Shown: positions 35,794 through 45,118, counted from the first letter of the stretch. The stretch is 64,000 bases of DNA from Zeimonas sp964538505 (GCA_964538505.1 CAZIDY010000001.1:292444-356443), one strand, 5' to 3'. Made by a program: numbers and translations. The notes: a model not told the origin generated them from the sequence alone.

Positions 35794-37875
35794 GTGAGCA
35801 ATCCTCTTGTGACACGGGCAACCGGGCTATTCCGCGAAGCGGCCGGGCAGGGTCGCGACAGCCTCGAGGGCGAGCGCCTGAACGGGCTGCTCGCCGAACT
35901 CGGCCTCGTACTCGACGCCGATGGGAGTGCCGGCGGTGCCGGGATGCGGATCACGCTGAACAGCACCCGCGAATTCGGCATGGTGATCGGCGCCGGCTTT
36001 GGTGGGCTGGAGGCAGAGCTCGACGAAGGCCAGTTCGGGCGCGACCGTGCGTCGGTCTACGCCGCCGCAGAACTTACCGACGCACCGGATTTCCTGCGAC
36101 TGTTCCAGCGCACGCTGGCCTGGCAGAAGATCGCCGCCGTGGCGCGGCGTGAAGACCGCGCTGCGCCCGAGAAAGGCGTCGAGGAATGCTTCGCCCGATT
36201 TTTGGCGCTCGCACAGGCCTTCGCGCCAGGGCGGCCCGATGCCGACTTCGTGTTGCAGGCGCTCGAGGTCGATTGCGTCGAGTCCGGATCCCGACTCCTC
36301 GTGCGCGGCGCCCGGTGCAGCTTCTCCGCGCCGCAGCCCGGGCGGCTGCCGCGACCGATCGCCAAGATCGACAAGCTGATCCACCCCGAGCGCATCGGCA
36401 TCATCGGCGTCTCGGGCAGCGGCATGAACTTCGGCCGCATCATCCTGCGCAACCTGATCGGCTCGGGATACTCGAAGGAGCAGCTGCTGGTCCTGAAACC
36501 CGGCGAGACGGAGATCGACGGCGTGCGCTGCGTCGAGGGTCTTGCCGCGATTGACGGCAAGCTCGACCTGCTCATCGTCGCCGTCGCGGCGAGCGCGGTC
36601 TACGCGCTCGTCGACGAGATCATCGATACCGGCTCGGTCGAGGCGGTGATGCTGATCCCGGGCAGCATGGGCGAGACGAAGAAAAGCCGGGAGCCGGCGG
36701 CGGCGCTGGCGGCACGGATCAACGCCGCGCACGGCAAGCCCGACGGCGGCCCGATCTTCCTCGGCGCAAACTGCCTGGGCGTGGTGTCGCATCCGGGTCG
36801 CTACGATTCCTGGTTCATACCGCTCGAGCGGCTGCCCAAGCCGCAGAAGAAGCCGGTGCGCAACTCGGTGATGCTCTCGCAGAGCGGCGCCTTCATGATC
36901 ACCCGGCTGTCGCAGAATCCGTGGCTCGACCCGGCCTACATGATCGCGCTCGGCAACCAGACCGATCTCACGCACGGCGACATGCTGAGCTACTTCGCCG
37001 AGCTGCCCGAGATCGACACGCTCGGCATCTACGTCGAAGGCTTCAAGGATCTCGACGGCCTGCACTTCGCCCGGGCGGTGCGCAAGGCAGTGCTCAACGG
37101 CAAGCAGATCGTCGTCTACAAGTCAGGGCGCACCGCACCCGGCCAGGGCGGCGTCATGGGCCATACCGCGTCGATTGCCGGCGGCCTGGCGCTCTTCGAG
37201 TCGGTAGTCCGACATGCCGGCGCCATCGTCACCGAGGATCTCAACACCTTCGACGACCTCTTCTACATTGCCGGCGCGCTGCATGACAAGAAGGTGGGCG
37301 GCAACCGTCTCGGCGCGCTCAGCGGCGCCGGCTTCGAAGCGGTGGCGATGGCCGACAACATCGAGTCCGACAGTTTCTCGATGCAGATGGGCACGCTCGA
37401 GGAAGAAACGGTGAAGCGGATCGAGCAGATCCTCGTCGCCAAGAAGCTCGACCAGCTGGTCGAGGTGCGCAACCCGCTCGACATCAATCCCGGAGCCGAC
37501 GACGAAGCGCATCTCGAGATCTCGGAAGCTTTCCTGCAGGAACCGGACATCGACGCAGTCATCGTCGGCCTCGACCCGACCGCGCCGTCGGTGCGCGCGC
37601 TCGAGCAGAGCAAGCTGCGTCCTGGTTACGACCTGAGCGATCCGAAGAGCACGGTCCACCTGATGCCGCCGCTGGCCGCGCGCTACGACAAACCGCTGAT
37701 CGGCATTCTCGACGGCGGCAAGCTCTACGATGCGATGGCGGCCGGCCTGATGGACCAGGGCGTGTGCTGCTTTCGCAACTGCACGCGCGGCACGAAGGCG
37801 TTGGTGCGCTACTTCGAGGCGCGCCACAACGCCGATTACCTGAAGACCCGCCGACCGGGCGGGGACAACCGCTGA
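35794..37875 (+). CDS. acyl-CoA synthetase (NDP-forming) family, unusual N-terminal domain
   Basis: 693 residues from the GTG at 35794 (ribosome site ggaagg). The C-terminal two thirds are the alpha part of ADP-forming acyl-CoA synthetases: CoA-binding domain (HPERIGIIGVSGSGMNFGRI), then CoA-ligase domains with the phosphorylatable His457 in GVMGHTASIAGG. The first about 200 residues resemble only the C-terminal half of an ATP-grasp_5 beta subunit (FGMVIGAGFGGLEAELDEG); the ATP-binding half is not visible. So it may need a partner, or use another mechanism. Followed 10 bp later by a thioesterase gene; suggests interconversion of an organic acid and its CoA ester. Substrate unknown. Confidence 0.8.
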   Translation: MSNPLVTRATGLFREAAGQGRDSLEGERLNGLLAELGLVLDADGSAGGAGMRITLNSTREFGMVIGAGFGGLEAELDEGQFGRDRASVYAAAELTDAPDFLRLFQRTLAWQKIAAVARREDRAAPEKGVEECFARFLALAQAFAPGRPDADFVLQALEVDCVESGSRLLVRGARCSFSAPQPGRLPRPIAKIDKLIHPERIGIIGVSGSGMNFGRIILRNLIGSGYSKEQLLVLKPGETEIDGVRCVEGLAAIDGKLDLLIVAVAASAVYALVDEIIDTGSVEAVMLIPGSMGETKKSREPAAALAARINAAHGKPDGGPIFLGANCLGVVSHPGRYDSWFIPLERLPKPQKKPVRNSVMLSQSGAFMITRLSQNPWLDPAYMIALGNQTDLTHGDMLSYFAELPEIDTLGIYVEGFKDLDGLHFARAVRKAVLNGKQIVVYKSGRTAPGQGGVMGHTASIAGGLALFESVVRHAGAIVTEDLNTFDDLFYIAGALHDKKVGGNRLGALSGAGFEAVAMADNIESDSFSMQMGTLEEETVKRIEQILVAKKLDQLVEVRNPLDINPGADDEAHLEISEAFLQEPDIDAVIVGLDPTAPSVRALEQSKLRPGYDLSDPKSTVHLMPPLAARYDKPLIGILDGGKLYDAMAAGLMDQGVCCFRNCTRGTKALVRYFEARHNADYLKTRRPGGDNR

Positions 37876-37885
37876 GGACGCACCA

Positions 37886-38293
37886 TTGAGCGATGCACTG
37901 AAACCCGGACTGAGCGCCACCTCCCGAATCGTCGTCGACCAGGGCCGTACGATCGGCTTCATGGGCGACCAGCTGCGCGTGTATTCCACGCCCAGCCTGC
38001 TCTACGATGTCGAAGTCGCCTGTCGCGAGCTGATCCTTCCGCACGTCGGTGAAGGCAAGGACTCGGTGGGCACGCGCGTCGAGTTCGACCACGTCGGCGC
38101 GACGCTGCTCGACATGTGGGTCGAGATCACCGTGAAGGTGGCCGAAGTCAACGGCCCTGCCGTCGTCTTCGAGTTCTCGGCACGCGACGCGGTGGAGGAG
38201 GTCGCGCGCGGCAAGCACAGCCGCTTCGTCGTCGGGCTGGAGAAAACCGCGCAGAGAATGCAGGCCAAGCGCGCGAAGGCGTCCGCCGCCTGA
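37886..38293 (+). CDS. hotdog thioesterase (FlK / fluoroacetyl-CoA thioesterase-like)
   Basis: 135-residue hotdog-fold protein: TPSLLYDVEVACRELILPHV, GKDSVGTRVEFDHVGATLLD and VFEFSARDAVEEVARGKHSRFVV, matching the FlK-like family (Thr, Glu and His region of the active site apparent). No ATG is available at the expected place; TTG at 37886 lies 6-7 bases after GAGGA. Probably hydrolyses an acyl-CoA; with the upstream acyl-CoA synthetase it could set the balance of an acyl-CoA pool. Confidence 0.78.
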   Translation: MSDALKPGLSATSRIVVDQGRTIGFMGDQLRVYSTPSLLYDVEVACRELILPHVGEGKDSVGTRVEFDHVGATLLDMWVEITVKVAEVNGPAVVFEFSARDAVEEVARGKHSRFVVGLEKTAQRMQAKRAKASAA

Positions 38294-38304
38294 CGGGAAA
38301 TCGG

Positions 38305-38355
38305 AAATCGGGGTCAGACCACGGTTACGTAGTAACCGTGGTCTGACCCCGATTT
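38305..38355. terminator. perfect 24-bp-stem palindrome between convergent genes
   Basis: Two 24-base arms (38305-38328 and 38332-38355) pair perfectly around a GTA loop. The left arm starts AAATCGGGGTCAGACCACGG. Ends AAATC...GATTTT on both strands, so it could terminate both the thioesterase transcript (+) and the acyl-CoA ligase transcript (-). It is also a copy of the repeat at 45172-45221 and the half-copy at 13491. Confidence 0.75.
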
Positions 38356-38371
38356 TCCTCGGCGGGACCGC

Positions 38372-40201
38372 TCAGGCGTACAACGCCTCGATCTGGTCGG
38401 CGTACGCCGACTGGATGCTCGCGCGACGCACTTTCATCGTCGCCGTGACCTCGCCGTCGTCGTGGTCGAGCTCTTTCGTGAGCAGGTGGAAGCGCCGGAT
38501 GTGCGAGACCTGCGCCAATTGCTCGTTGGCACGCGCGACTTCCCCTTCGATCAGCTCGCGCACGCGCGGGTGCTCGGCGAGCGAGCGGAAGTGCGTGAAC
38601 GCGATGCGCTGCGACTCGGCCCATTTCGAGACCGTGTCGAAGTCGATCTGGACAAGCGCCGAGACGAATCGCCGGCGGTCTCCGATCACGATGCACTCGC
38701 GCACATAGGGGCTCGACTTGAGCGCGTTCTCGATCTCCGACGGCGTGATGTTCTTGCCGCCGGCGGTGATCATCACGTCCTTGAGCCGGTCGATGATGCG
38801 CAGCTGCCCGTCGATTTCTTCGACGACGTCGCCGCTGTGCAGCCATCCGTCGCGGATCGTCTCGGCGGTGGCTTCGGCGTTGCGATAGTAGCCGGCGAAG
38901 ACGATGTCGCCGCGCACGAGCAGCTCGCCATCCGGGCCGATGCGGTGCTCGACGCCGAGCGTCGGCTCGCCCACCGTGCCGATGCGTACCGCGTCGAGCC
39001 GCTGCCCGGTGATCATCCCGGTGGATTCGGTCAGTCCGTAGACCTCGACGAGCGGCACGCCGAGCGTGCGGAAGAAGCGGATTACCGCCGCCGGGATCGG
39101 CGCGGCGCCGGTGAGCGCAACGCGGGCGCGGCGCAGTCCGATGAAGTTCTGCAGCGAGCGGAAGACGAGCAGGTACGACACGGCGAAGAGGAGCTTCTCG
39201 CCGATGCTGCGCCGCTTCGCCGACTTCTCCGCGAAGGGCTCGCACCGGCGCATCGCCTGTTCGAAGAGCGCGCGTCTCAGGCGGCCGGTTTCCTGCATGC
39301 GGATCAGGATCGACGCGTGCAGCTTTTCCCAGATGCGCGGCACGCCGAGAAACATCGTGGGGGCGATCTCGCGCAGGTCTTCCTGCACCGTGCGGATCGA
39401 TTCGCCGAAGGCGACCTGCGAGCCGACGTAGATCGGGACGAAGGTCGTCAACATCTGCTCGGCGACGTGGCACAGGGGCAGGTAGGACAGGTGCTTCGTG
39501 TCGGGGCCGAGCTCGAGCCGCTCGACGATGCCGGGAACGACGCCGCGGATGTTGCGGTAGGTGATCATCGCGCCTTTCGGCTTGCCGGTGGATCCCGACG
39601 TGTAGATCATCAGCGCGACGTCGTCGAGGCGCTGCGCGGCGAGCACCTCGTCGACCAGCCGCGGGTGCGCGGCTTCGTGCTCCGCGCCCAGCGCTTCGAG
39701 CTCGTCGAAGGCGACGAGCAGGTCCTGATGCTCGGGCGGCGTGTTGCGCAGCCCCTTGCGTTCGACGACGACGACCTTCTTCAGCCGCGGCAGCTGATCG
39801 CGCGCCTCGAGCACCTTGTCGGTCTGCTCCTGGTCCTCGCAGACGACGATCTCGACGTCGGCGTGCGCGAGCACGTAGGCGACTTCGGCGGTCGGGCTCG
39901 TCGGGTAGACGCCGACGGTGACGCCGCCGACGAGGCTCGCACCGAGCTGCGCGAGCACCCATTCGATGCGATTCTCCGACAGCACGCCGACGTGGCCGCT
40001 CTCGCCCAGACCCAGCGCGCGCAGGCCGTGGCCGACGCGTCGCGAACGTTCGAGCCAGGTGCGCCAGTCGATCGGCTTCCAGATGCCGAAGTCCTTCTGC
40101 CGGATCGCGACGGTGTCGGGCCGCGTGCGCGCCTGCTCGTGCAGCATCTGCGCGAGCGTGCGCTCCGGTAGCGGATTCGGCAGCGGGTTCACGAAAGCCA
40201 T
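38372..40201 (-). CDS. AMP-forming long-chain acyl-CoA synthetase family
   Basis: 609-residue adenylate-forming ligase of the FadD15/FAA type. The ATP/AMP motif MIYTSGSTGKPKGAMITYRN, LSYLPLCHVAEQM, VEVYGLTESTGMITG, LHSGDVVEEIDGQLRIIDR and the catalytic Lys region KNITPSEIENALK are present. Activates a carboxylic acid (fatty or aryl-alkyl) to its CoA ester in the cytoplasm. Its start overlaps livF by 13 bp, and it ends a livGHMKF-type transporter operon, so the acid imported is probably its substrate. Confidence 0.9.
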   Translation of the reverse strand: MAFVNPLPNPLPERTLAQMLHEQARTRPDTVAIRQKDFGIWKPIDWRTWLERSRRVGHGLRALGLGESGHVGVLSENRIEWVLAQLGASLVGGVTVGVYPTSPTAEVAYVLAHADVEIVVCEDQEQTDKVLEARDQLPRLKKVVVVERKGLRNTPPEHQDLLVAFDELEALGAEHEAAHPRLVDEVLAAQRLDDVALMIYTSGSTGKPKGAMITYRNIRGVVPGIVERLELGPDTKHLSYLPLCHVAEQMLTTFVPIYVGSQVAFGESIRTVQEDLREIAPTMFLGVPRIWEKLHASILIRMQETGRLRRALFEQAMRRCEPFAEKSAKRRSIGEKLLFAVSYLLVFRSLQNFIGLRRARVALTGAAPIPAAVIRFFRTLGVPLVEVYGLTESTGMITGQRLDAVRIGTVGEPTLGVEHRIGPDGELLVRGDIVFAGYYRNAEATAETIRDGWLHSGDVVEEIDGQLRIIDRLKDVMITAGGKNITPSEIENALKSSPYVRECIVIGDRRRFVSALVQIDFDTVSKWAESQRIAFTHFRSLAEHPRVRELIEGEVARANEQLAQVSHIRRFHLLTKELDHDDGEVTATMKVRRASIQSAYADQIEALYA

Positions 40202-41004
40202 CGCTTGCGCCGCTTGTAGTGCTTGATCGCGCGGTAGCTTTGCGCCTCGCCCGCGCCGCCCATCCCGAGATAGAACTCGCGCACGTCGGGGTCGGCGGCG
40301 AGCCGGTCGGCCGTGCCGTCGATGACGATCCTGCCGTTCTCCATGATGTAGCCGTAGCTCGCGACGGCGAGCGCCACCGATGCGTTCTGCTCGACGAGCA
40401 GCATCGAGACGCGCTGCTCGGCGTTGATGCGCGCGATGATCGTGAAGATCTCCTCGACGAGCAGCGGCGACAGCCCGAGCGACGGCTCGTCGAGCAGCAT
40501 CAGTGTCGGGCGTGCGATCAGCGCGCGGCCGATTGCGAGCATCTGCTGCTCGCCACCCGACAGATAGCCGGCGAGCCCGCGGCGCCGCTCGTGCAGGCGC
40601 GGGAAGTATTCGTAGACGAGGTCGAAGCGCTCGCGCGAGTTGCCGTTGCGATTGCGGCCGGCCAGCGCGTAGGTGGCCGACAGCAGGTTCTCCTCGACGC
40701 TCAGGTCCTCGAAGACGCGGCGGCCCTCCATCACGTGGAAGAGCCCGGCGCGAACGAGCTCGTGCGGACGTCGCCGCGCGGTGTCGGCGCCGTCGAAGCG
40801 AACGCTGCCGCGCGTCATCTCGCCGTCCTCGAGCGCGAGCAGGTTCGACACCGCCTTGAGCGTCGTCGACTTGCCGGCGCCGTTCGAGCCGAGCAGCGCG
40901 ACGATCGCGCCGCGCGGCACGGCGAGCGACAGCCCGTGCAGTGCCTGCACCGCACGGTTGTAGATGACCTCGATGTTCTCGACCTCGAGGACGGCGTCGT
41001 TCAT
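40189..41004 (-). CDS. livF: branched-chain-type ABC transporter ATP-binding protein (LivF)
   Basis: 271-residue ATPase: Walker A LLGSNGAGKSTTLKAV, signature LSGGEQQMLAIGRAL, Walker B LMLLDEPSLGLSPLL, and MLLVEQNASVALAVA, all LivF-like. A C-terminal extension ends SYRAIKHYKRRKRWLS and overlaps the acyl-CoA ligase start. Located after the binding-protein gene, in the order G-H-M-K-F-ligase. Confidence 0.92.
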   Translation of the reverse strand: MNDAVLEVENIEVIYNRAVQALHGLSLAVPRGAIVALLGSNGAGKSTTLKAVSNLLALEDGEMTRGSVRFDGADTARRRPHELVRAGLFHVMEGRRVFEDLSVEENLLSATYALAGRNRNGNSRERFDLVYEYFPRLHERRRGLAGYLSGGEQQMLAIGRALIARPTLMLLDEPSLGLSPLLVEEIFTIIARINAEQRVSMLLVEQNASVALAVASYGYIMENGRIVIDGTADRLAADPDVREFYLGMGGAGEAQSYRAIKHYKRRKRWLS

Positions 41005-41041
41005 GTCCGTTCGAACGTGCGCTGCAGATTCACTCGTACAT

Positions 41042-42223
41042 TCAGTCGAGGACGATCCAGTCGGAGGTGGGAATCATCTTCTGCTGCTTCACGTCGGCGC
41101 GGTAGATCCGGCCGACAGGAATCGAGTTGCCGGGAATCGAGATCGGCACGCCGATGATGCCGCCGGTGTCGAAGTCGCGGATCGAGTTCAGCGCCGCCTT
41201 CAGGTTGTCGCCCGTCATCGGCTTGCCGGCTTCGAGCGTGCGCTTCGCCGCCTCGGTGAACAGCATCGTCGTCAGGAACCCCTGCAGGTACGCGGTGCTC
41301 TGGTACTCGGGCCGCATCTGCCGGATCTTCTCGAGCATCGGCGCCTTGCCTTCGGTGTCGTAGTAGTAGCGAAACGGCATCACGCCCATGAAGCCTTCGG
41401 CCGCCTCGCCCATCTTCATGACCATCGAGTGATCCATCGTCCAGAACGTGCCCATGAAGTGACTCTTCATTCCCATCTGCCGGGCCTGGCTGATGAACTC
41501 GGGAATCGGAGCGAGCACGTAGCCGTGGAAGATCGTGTAGTCGGGCGCCGAGCGGCGCAGCTTGATCACCTCGGCCGACACGTCGACGCTGCCCGGCGGC
41601 GTCATGATCTCGCCGCTGACGTTCAGCCCGAGCTTCTTCGCTGCTTCGCGGCTCTTCTCGATCGGGTCGCGGCCGAACTCGGTGTCGGAGTAGACGAAGG
41701 CCACCTTCGCGCCGGGCTTCTCCTTCGCGATGTAGCGCAGCAGGATGCCGAACATCTCGGTGTAGTCGGGGCCGACGAGGAACTGGTGCGGGTACTTCGT
41801 CGGATCGTTGATTTCGCTGGCGAAGGAGGCACCCGACATCAGGATGGAGCCCATGCGTTCGAGCTCGGGGTTGATCGTCTTCGAGAAGGCGGTCGAGTCG
41901 CCGTAGTACAGGTGCACCTCCTCCTGGCTCGTGATCTTCTTGAACGCCGCCACCGACGCGTCGACCTTGTAGCCGGTGTCCTCGGGGACGAAGCGCAGCT
42001 TGCGGCCGGCAATGCCTCCGGCGTCGTTGACGATCTTCACGTAGTCCTGGATGCCGGCGTGAATGCCGATGCCGGCGAATGCGAAGACGCCCGTCATCGG
42101 GATCGATCCGCCGATGACGATGTCCCCGGCCTGTTGCGGGAAGGCCGATTTCGGTGCGAGCGCCAGCCCGGTGGCTGCGGCGATCGCGGTGACGGCGTTG
42201 CGACGGCTTTTCGAGACGGTCAT
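41042..42223 (-). CDS. branched-chain-type ABC transporter substrate-binding protein
   Basis: 393 residues. Signal peptide (RNAVTAIAAATGLALAPKSAFPQ), then a type I periplasmic binding fold: IVIGGSIPMTGVFAFAGIGI, YYGDSTAFSKTINPELERMG, VAFVYSDTEFGRDPIEKSRE. The family binds amino acids, amides, or aromatic and dicarboxylic acids; linked to an acyl-CoA ligase gene, a carboxylic acid is more likely than an amino acid. ATG with an excellent ribosome site (AAGGAGGAGCACG). Confidence 0.88.
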   Translation of the reverse strand: MTVSKSRRNAVTAIAAATGLALAPKSAFPQQAGDIVIGGSIPMTGVFAFAGIGIHAGIQDYVKIVNDAGGIAGRKLRFVPEDTGYKVDASVAAFKKITSQEEVHLYYGDSTAFSKTINPELERMGSILMSGASFASEINDPTKYPHQFLVGPDYTEMFGILLRYIAKEKPGAKVAFVYSDTEFGRDPIEKSREAAKKLGLNVSGEIMTPPGSVDVSAEVIKLRRSAPDYTIFHGYVLAPIPEFISQARQMGMKSHFMGTFWTMDHSMVMKMGEAAEGFMGVMPFRYYYDTEGKAPMLEKIRQMRPEYQSTAYLQGFLTTMLFTEAAKRTLEAGKPMTGDNLKAALNSIRDFDTGGIIGVPISIPGNSIPVGRIYRADVKQQKMIPTSDWIVLD

Positions 42224-42250
42224 CGTGCTCCTCCTTGGAAACCCGGTTGT

Positions 42251-43291
42251 TCAGGTACGAAACGGATACAGGTGAAAGAAGCGCCGCACGCGGCGCCAGA
42301 TCTCGGCGAGCCCGTTCGGCTCGAAGACGAGGAATCCGACGATCAGTGCGCCGAACACGATCGTGCGCACCGGCGACAGCACGAGCGTCGCGTTCGCGCC
42401 GAGCGGCAGCCAGCCGACGATCAGCTTGAGCACCTCGGGAACCATGGCCATGAAGGTCGCGCCGAGGATGGCGCCGAGGATCGTTCCCATGCCGCCGACG
42501 ATGATCGCCGCGAGATAGAAGATCGACAGGATCAGCGGAAAGCTCTCCGGCGTGACGACCCGGAAGAAGTACGCCCACAGTCCGCCTGCGACGCCGGCGT
42601 AGAACGACGAGACCGCGAAGGACAGCAGCTTGTAGCGCAGCAGCGGAATGCCGAGTACCTCGGCCGAGATGTCGCGGTCGCGGATCGCGATGAACGCGCG
42701 GCCGATGCGCGTGCGGAACAGGTTCGCAGCGCCGACCACCATCGCCACCGTCAGCGGCACGATCAGCCAGTAGATGCGAAACGACGTGTCGAGCGAGATG
42801 CCGAGCAGCCGTGCCGGTGCCACCGTGATTCCTGCCGTGCCGCCGGTTACGGAATCCCAGTTCGCGAAGATGAAGTGCGCGATAAACGACGCGGCGATCG
42901 TCGCGATCGCCAGGTACAGCCCCTTGACGCGCAGCGAAGGAATGCCGACGACGAGCCCGCCCAGCATCGCGACGCCGCCGCCGGCGACGAGGTTCAGCAG
43001 TGGGGGCGTGCCCCAGCGTGCCTGCAGCACGGCAACGGTATATGCACCCATGCCCATGAACGCCGCCTGGCCGAGGCTGACGAGCCCGGTGTAGCCGGTG
43101 AGGATGTTCAGGCCGGTTGCGCTCGCCACGTGAATGCCGACCAGGCACGCGAGGTACAGCCAGTACTCGTTGGCGATGAACGGGAACGCGAGCAGCCCGG
43201 CGAAGAGCACGCCGATCCACACCCATTGCGTGGGCGAATCGATCAGCGCCTCGTCGGCGGCGTAGCCGGGACGCGCGAGGCCTATGCGCAC
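42251..43291 (-). CDS. livM: branched-chain-type ABC transporter permease (LivM)
   Basis: 346 residues from a GTG at 43291 (ribosome site GGAGAA). LivM features: NILTGYTGLVSLGQAAFMGMGAYT, YLAIATIAASFIAHFIF, and GGMGTILGAILGATFMAMVPE. Multiple membrane segments. Partner of the LivH-like protein encoded upstream. Confidence 0.92.
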   Translation of the reverse strand: MRIGLARPGYAADEALIDSPTQWVWIGVLFAGLLAFPFIANEYWLYLACLVGIHVASATGLNILTGYTGLVSLGQAAFMGMGAYTVAVLQARWGTPPLLNLVAGGGVAMLGGLVVGIPSLRVKGLYLAIATIAASFIAHFIFANWDSVTGGTAGITVAPARLLGISLDTSFRIYWLIVPLTVAMVVGAANLFRTRIGRAFIAIRDRDISAEVLGIPLLRYKLLSFAVSSFYAGVAGGLWAYFFRVVTPESFPLILSIFYLAAIIVGGMGTILGAILGATFMAMVPEVLKLIVGWLPLGANATLVLSPVRTIVFGALIVGFLVFEPNGLAEIWRRVRRFFHLYPFRT

Positions 43292-43322
43292 GTCGTCGTT
43301 CTCCGCAAGAGCAGGGGGCGCA

Positions 43323-44207
43323 TCACAGTCGCTCGATCTCGTGCGTGCCGAAGAGCCCGTACGGGCGCACCATCAGGATCAGCACGAGCAGTACGAAGAC
43401 GGTGAGCACCTTGTATTCGCCGCCGAGATAGGCACCGGCCCAGGCTTCGACGAGCCCGATGAACAGGCCCCCGACCAGCGCGCCGGCGATGCTGTCGAGC
43501 CCGCCGAAGATCACGACGACGAGCACGGTGAGACCGAAGATTCCCATCGTCGACGAAATGCCGCCGATCGCGCCGACGACGATGCCGGCCACCGCCGCTA
43601 TCATCCCGGCGGCGATCCACGACAGCGAGAATACCCGCGGCACGTCGATGCCCATCGAGTACGCGGCCGCCTGGTCGGAGGCGGTCGCGCGCAGCGCGAC
43701 GCCGCCGCGCCAGAAGCGGAACAGCAGCAGCATCGCGACGATCAGTGCCGCGGCCACCCAGAAGCCGTAGAACACTTTCGGCGAGACGTACGCCTCGCCG
43801 AGGAAGATCGGATCGTTCGGCAGGAACTCGGGCAGCCGACGCGGGTCGGCGGTCCAGATCAGCTCGACCAGGCCGACGAGGATCGAGCCCAGCCCGACGG
43901 TGACCATGAACACCGAGATCGGCGATTCGCCGAGCATCGGCCGGATCATCGTGCGCTCGACGACGGCGCCGAGCAGCCCTCCGGCGACGATCGCAGCAAT
44001 GATTGCGACCCAGATCGGCAGCGCCATGCCGGCGGCGAACGCGAAGAACACGTAGGCGCCGATCATCAGCATCTCGCCGATCGCGAGATTCACGACCCGC
44101 GTGGCCTTGTAGATCACGACGAAGGCAAGGCCGGTCAGCGCGTACAACGCGCCGGTGCCGAGGCCGGCGAGCGAGATCTCGAACAGGAACAGCCAGTCGA
44201 AGCTCAC
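43323..44207 (-). CDS. livH: branched-chain-type ABC transporter permease (LivH)
   Basis: 294 residues from a GTG at 44207 that overlaps the livG stop (GTGA). LivH features: GTGALYALTGLAFVVIYKATRVVNLAIGEM, MIGIDVPRVFSL-like loop, and IFGGLDSIAGALVGGLFIGLVE. The longer upstream frame is antisense noise inside livG. About eight membrane segments. Confidence 0.92.
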   Translation of the reverse strand: MSFDWLFLFEISLAGLGTGALYALTGLAFVVIYKATRVVNLAIGEMLMIGAYVFFAFAAGMALPIWVAIIAAIVAGGLLGAVVERTMIRPMLGESPISVFMVTVGLGSILVGLVELIWTADPRRLPEFLPNDPIFLGEAYVSPKVFYGFWVAAALIVAMLLLFRFWRGGVALRATASDQAAAYSMGIDVPRVFSLSWIAAGMIAAVAGIVVGAIGGISSTMGIFGLTVLVVVIFGGLDSIAGALVGGLFIGLVEAWAGAYLGGEYKVLTVFVLLVLILMVRPYGLFGTHEIERL

Positions 44208-45055
44208 GCTGCCTGCTCCGCTGGCGCTGCACCTGCAAGGCGCGCGCGCAGCGCGTCGACGCGGCCCGAGCCGAGGTATGCGCGGATCACCTCCGGATCG
44301 TTCTGCACTTCGTCGGGCGTGCCCTGCGCGATCACCTGCCCGAAGTTCAGCACGACGACGTGGTCGGAGAGATCCATCACCATGCCCATGTCGTGCTCGA
44401 CCATCAGCACGGTGACGCCCCACTCGGCGCGAAGGTCGAGGATGAAGCGGGCCATGTCCGCGGTCTCCTCGCGGTTCATTCCTGCGACCGGCTCGTCGAG
44501 CAGCACGATCTTCGGGCGCATCGCGAGCGCGCGCGCCATCTCGACGCGCTTCTGCAGGCCGTAGGGCAGCGATGCGACCGGGGCGTGCCGGATATGGTCG
44601 ATCTCGAGGAAGTCGATCACGCGCTCCTCGATCTCGGCGCGCAGCTCCATCTCCTCGCGCCGCGCGCGTCCGAAATAGAGCAGTGCGTCGAAGATGTTCG
44701 TGCGCAGGTGGCAGTGCCGGCCGAGCTTGATGTTGTCGAGCACCGTCATCCCGCGAAACAGCGCGATGTTCTGGAAGCTGCGTGCGAGGCCGAGTGCCGC
44801 ACGTTTCGGCGCCGGCAGCCGCGTGATGTCACGTCCTTCGAAACGGATCGTGCCGCGCGCTGGACGGTAGAAGCCCGAGATCGTGTTGAACAGCGAGGTC
44901 TTGCCGGCGCCGTTGGGCCCGATGATCGAAGTGATGCTGCCGGCCTTCACCGAAAAGCCGACGCCGCCGAGCGCCTGCACGCCGCCGAAGGCGAGCGTGA
45001 GCCCGTCGACCTCGAGCAGATTCCGCTGGGAGGAAACTGTTTCCGGAATCGTCAC
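44204..45055 (-). CDS. livG: branched-chain-type ABC transporter ATP-binding protein (LivG)
   Basis: 283 residues from a GTG at 45055 (no strong ribosome site seen). Walker A IIGPNGAGKTSLFNTISGF, signature LPYGLQKRVEMARAL, Walker B IVLLDEPVAGMN and MVEHDMGMVMDLSDHV are LivG-typical. First gene of the operon; an inverted repeat CTACGT-N4-ACGTAG lies 8 bases upstream (45063-45078). Confidence 0.9.
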   Translation of the reverse strand: MTIPETVSSQRNLLEVDGLTLAFGGVQALGGVGFSVKAGSITSIIGPNGAGKTSLFNTISGFYRPARGTIRFEGRDITRLPAPKRAALGLARSFQNIALFRGMTVLDNIKLGRHCHLRTNIFDALLYFGRARREEMELRAEIEERVIDFLEIDHIRHAPVASLPYGLQKRVEMARALAMRPKIVLLDEPVAGMNREETADMARFILDLRAEWGVTVLMVEHDMGMVMDLSDHVVVLNFGQVIAQGTPDEVQNDPEVIRAYLGSGRVDALRARLAGAAPAEQAA

Positions 45056-45062
45056 GCGCGAA

Positions 45063-45078
45063 CTACGTGGTTACGTAG
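45063..45078. promoter_or_regulatory. inverted repeat just upstream of livG
   Basis: CTACGTGGTTACGTAG: perfect 6-bp arms with a 4-base spacer, immediately upstream of the livG start codon. Could be an operator; its GGTTACGTAG part also matches the centre of the 38305-38355 palindrome, so it could instead be a fragment of that repeat. Confidence 0.4.
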
Positions 45079-45118
45079 CCGCGCAGTCTCGATGATCGCC
45101 GGAGGTCGCGCAAGTCTT

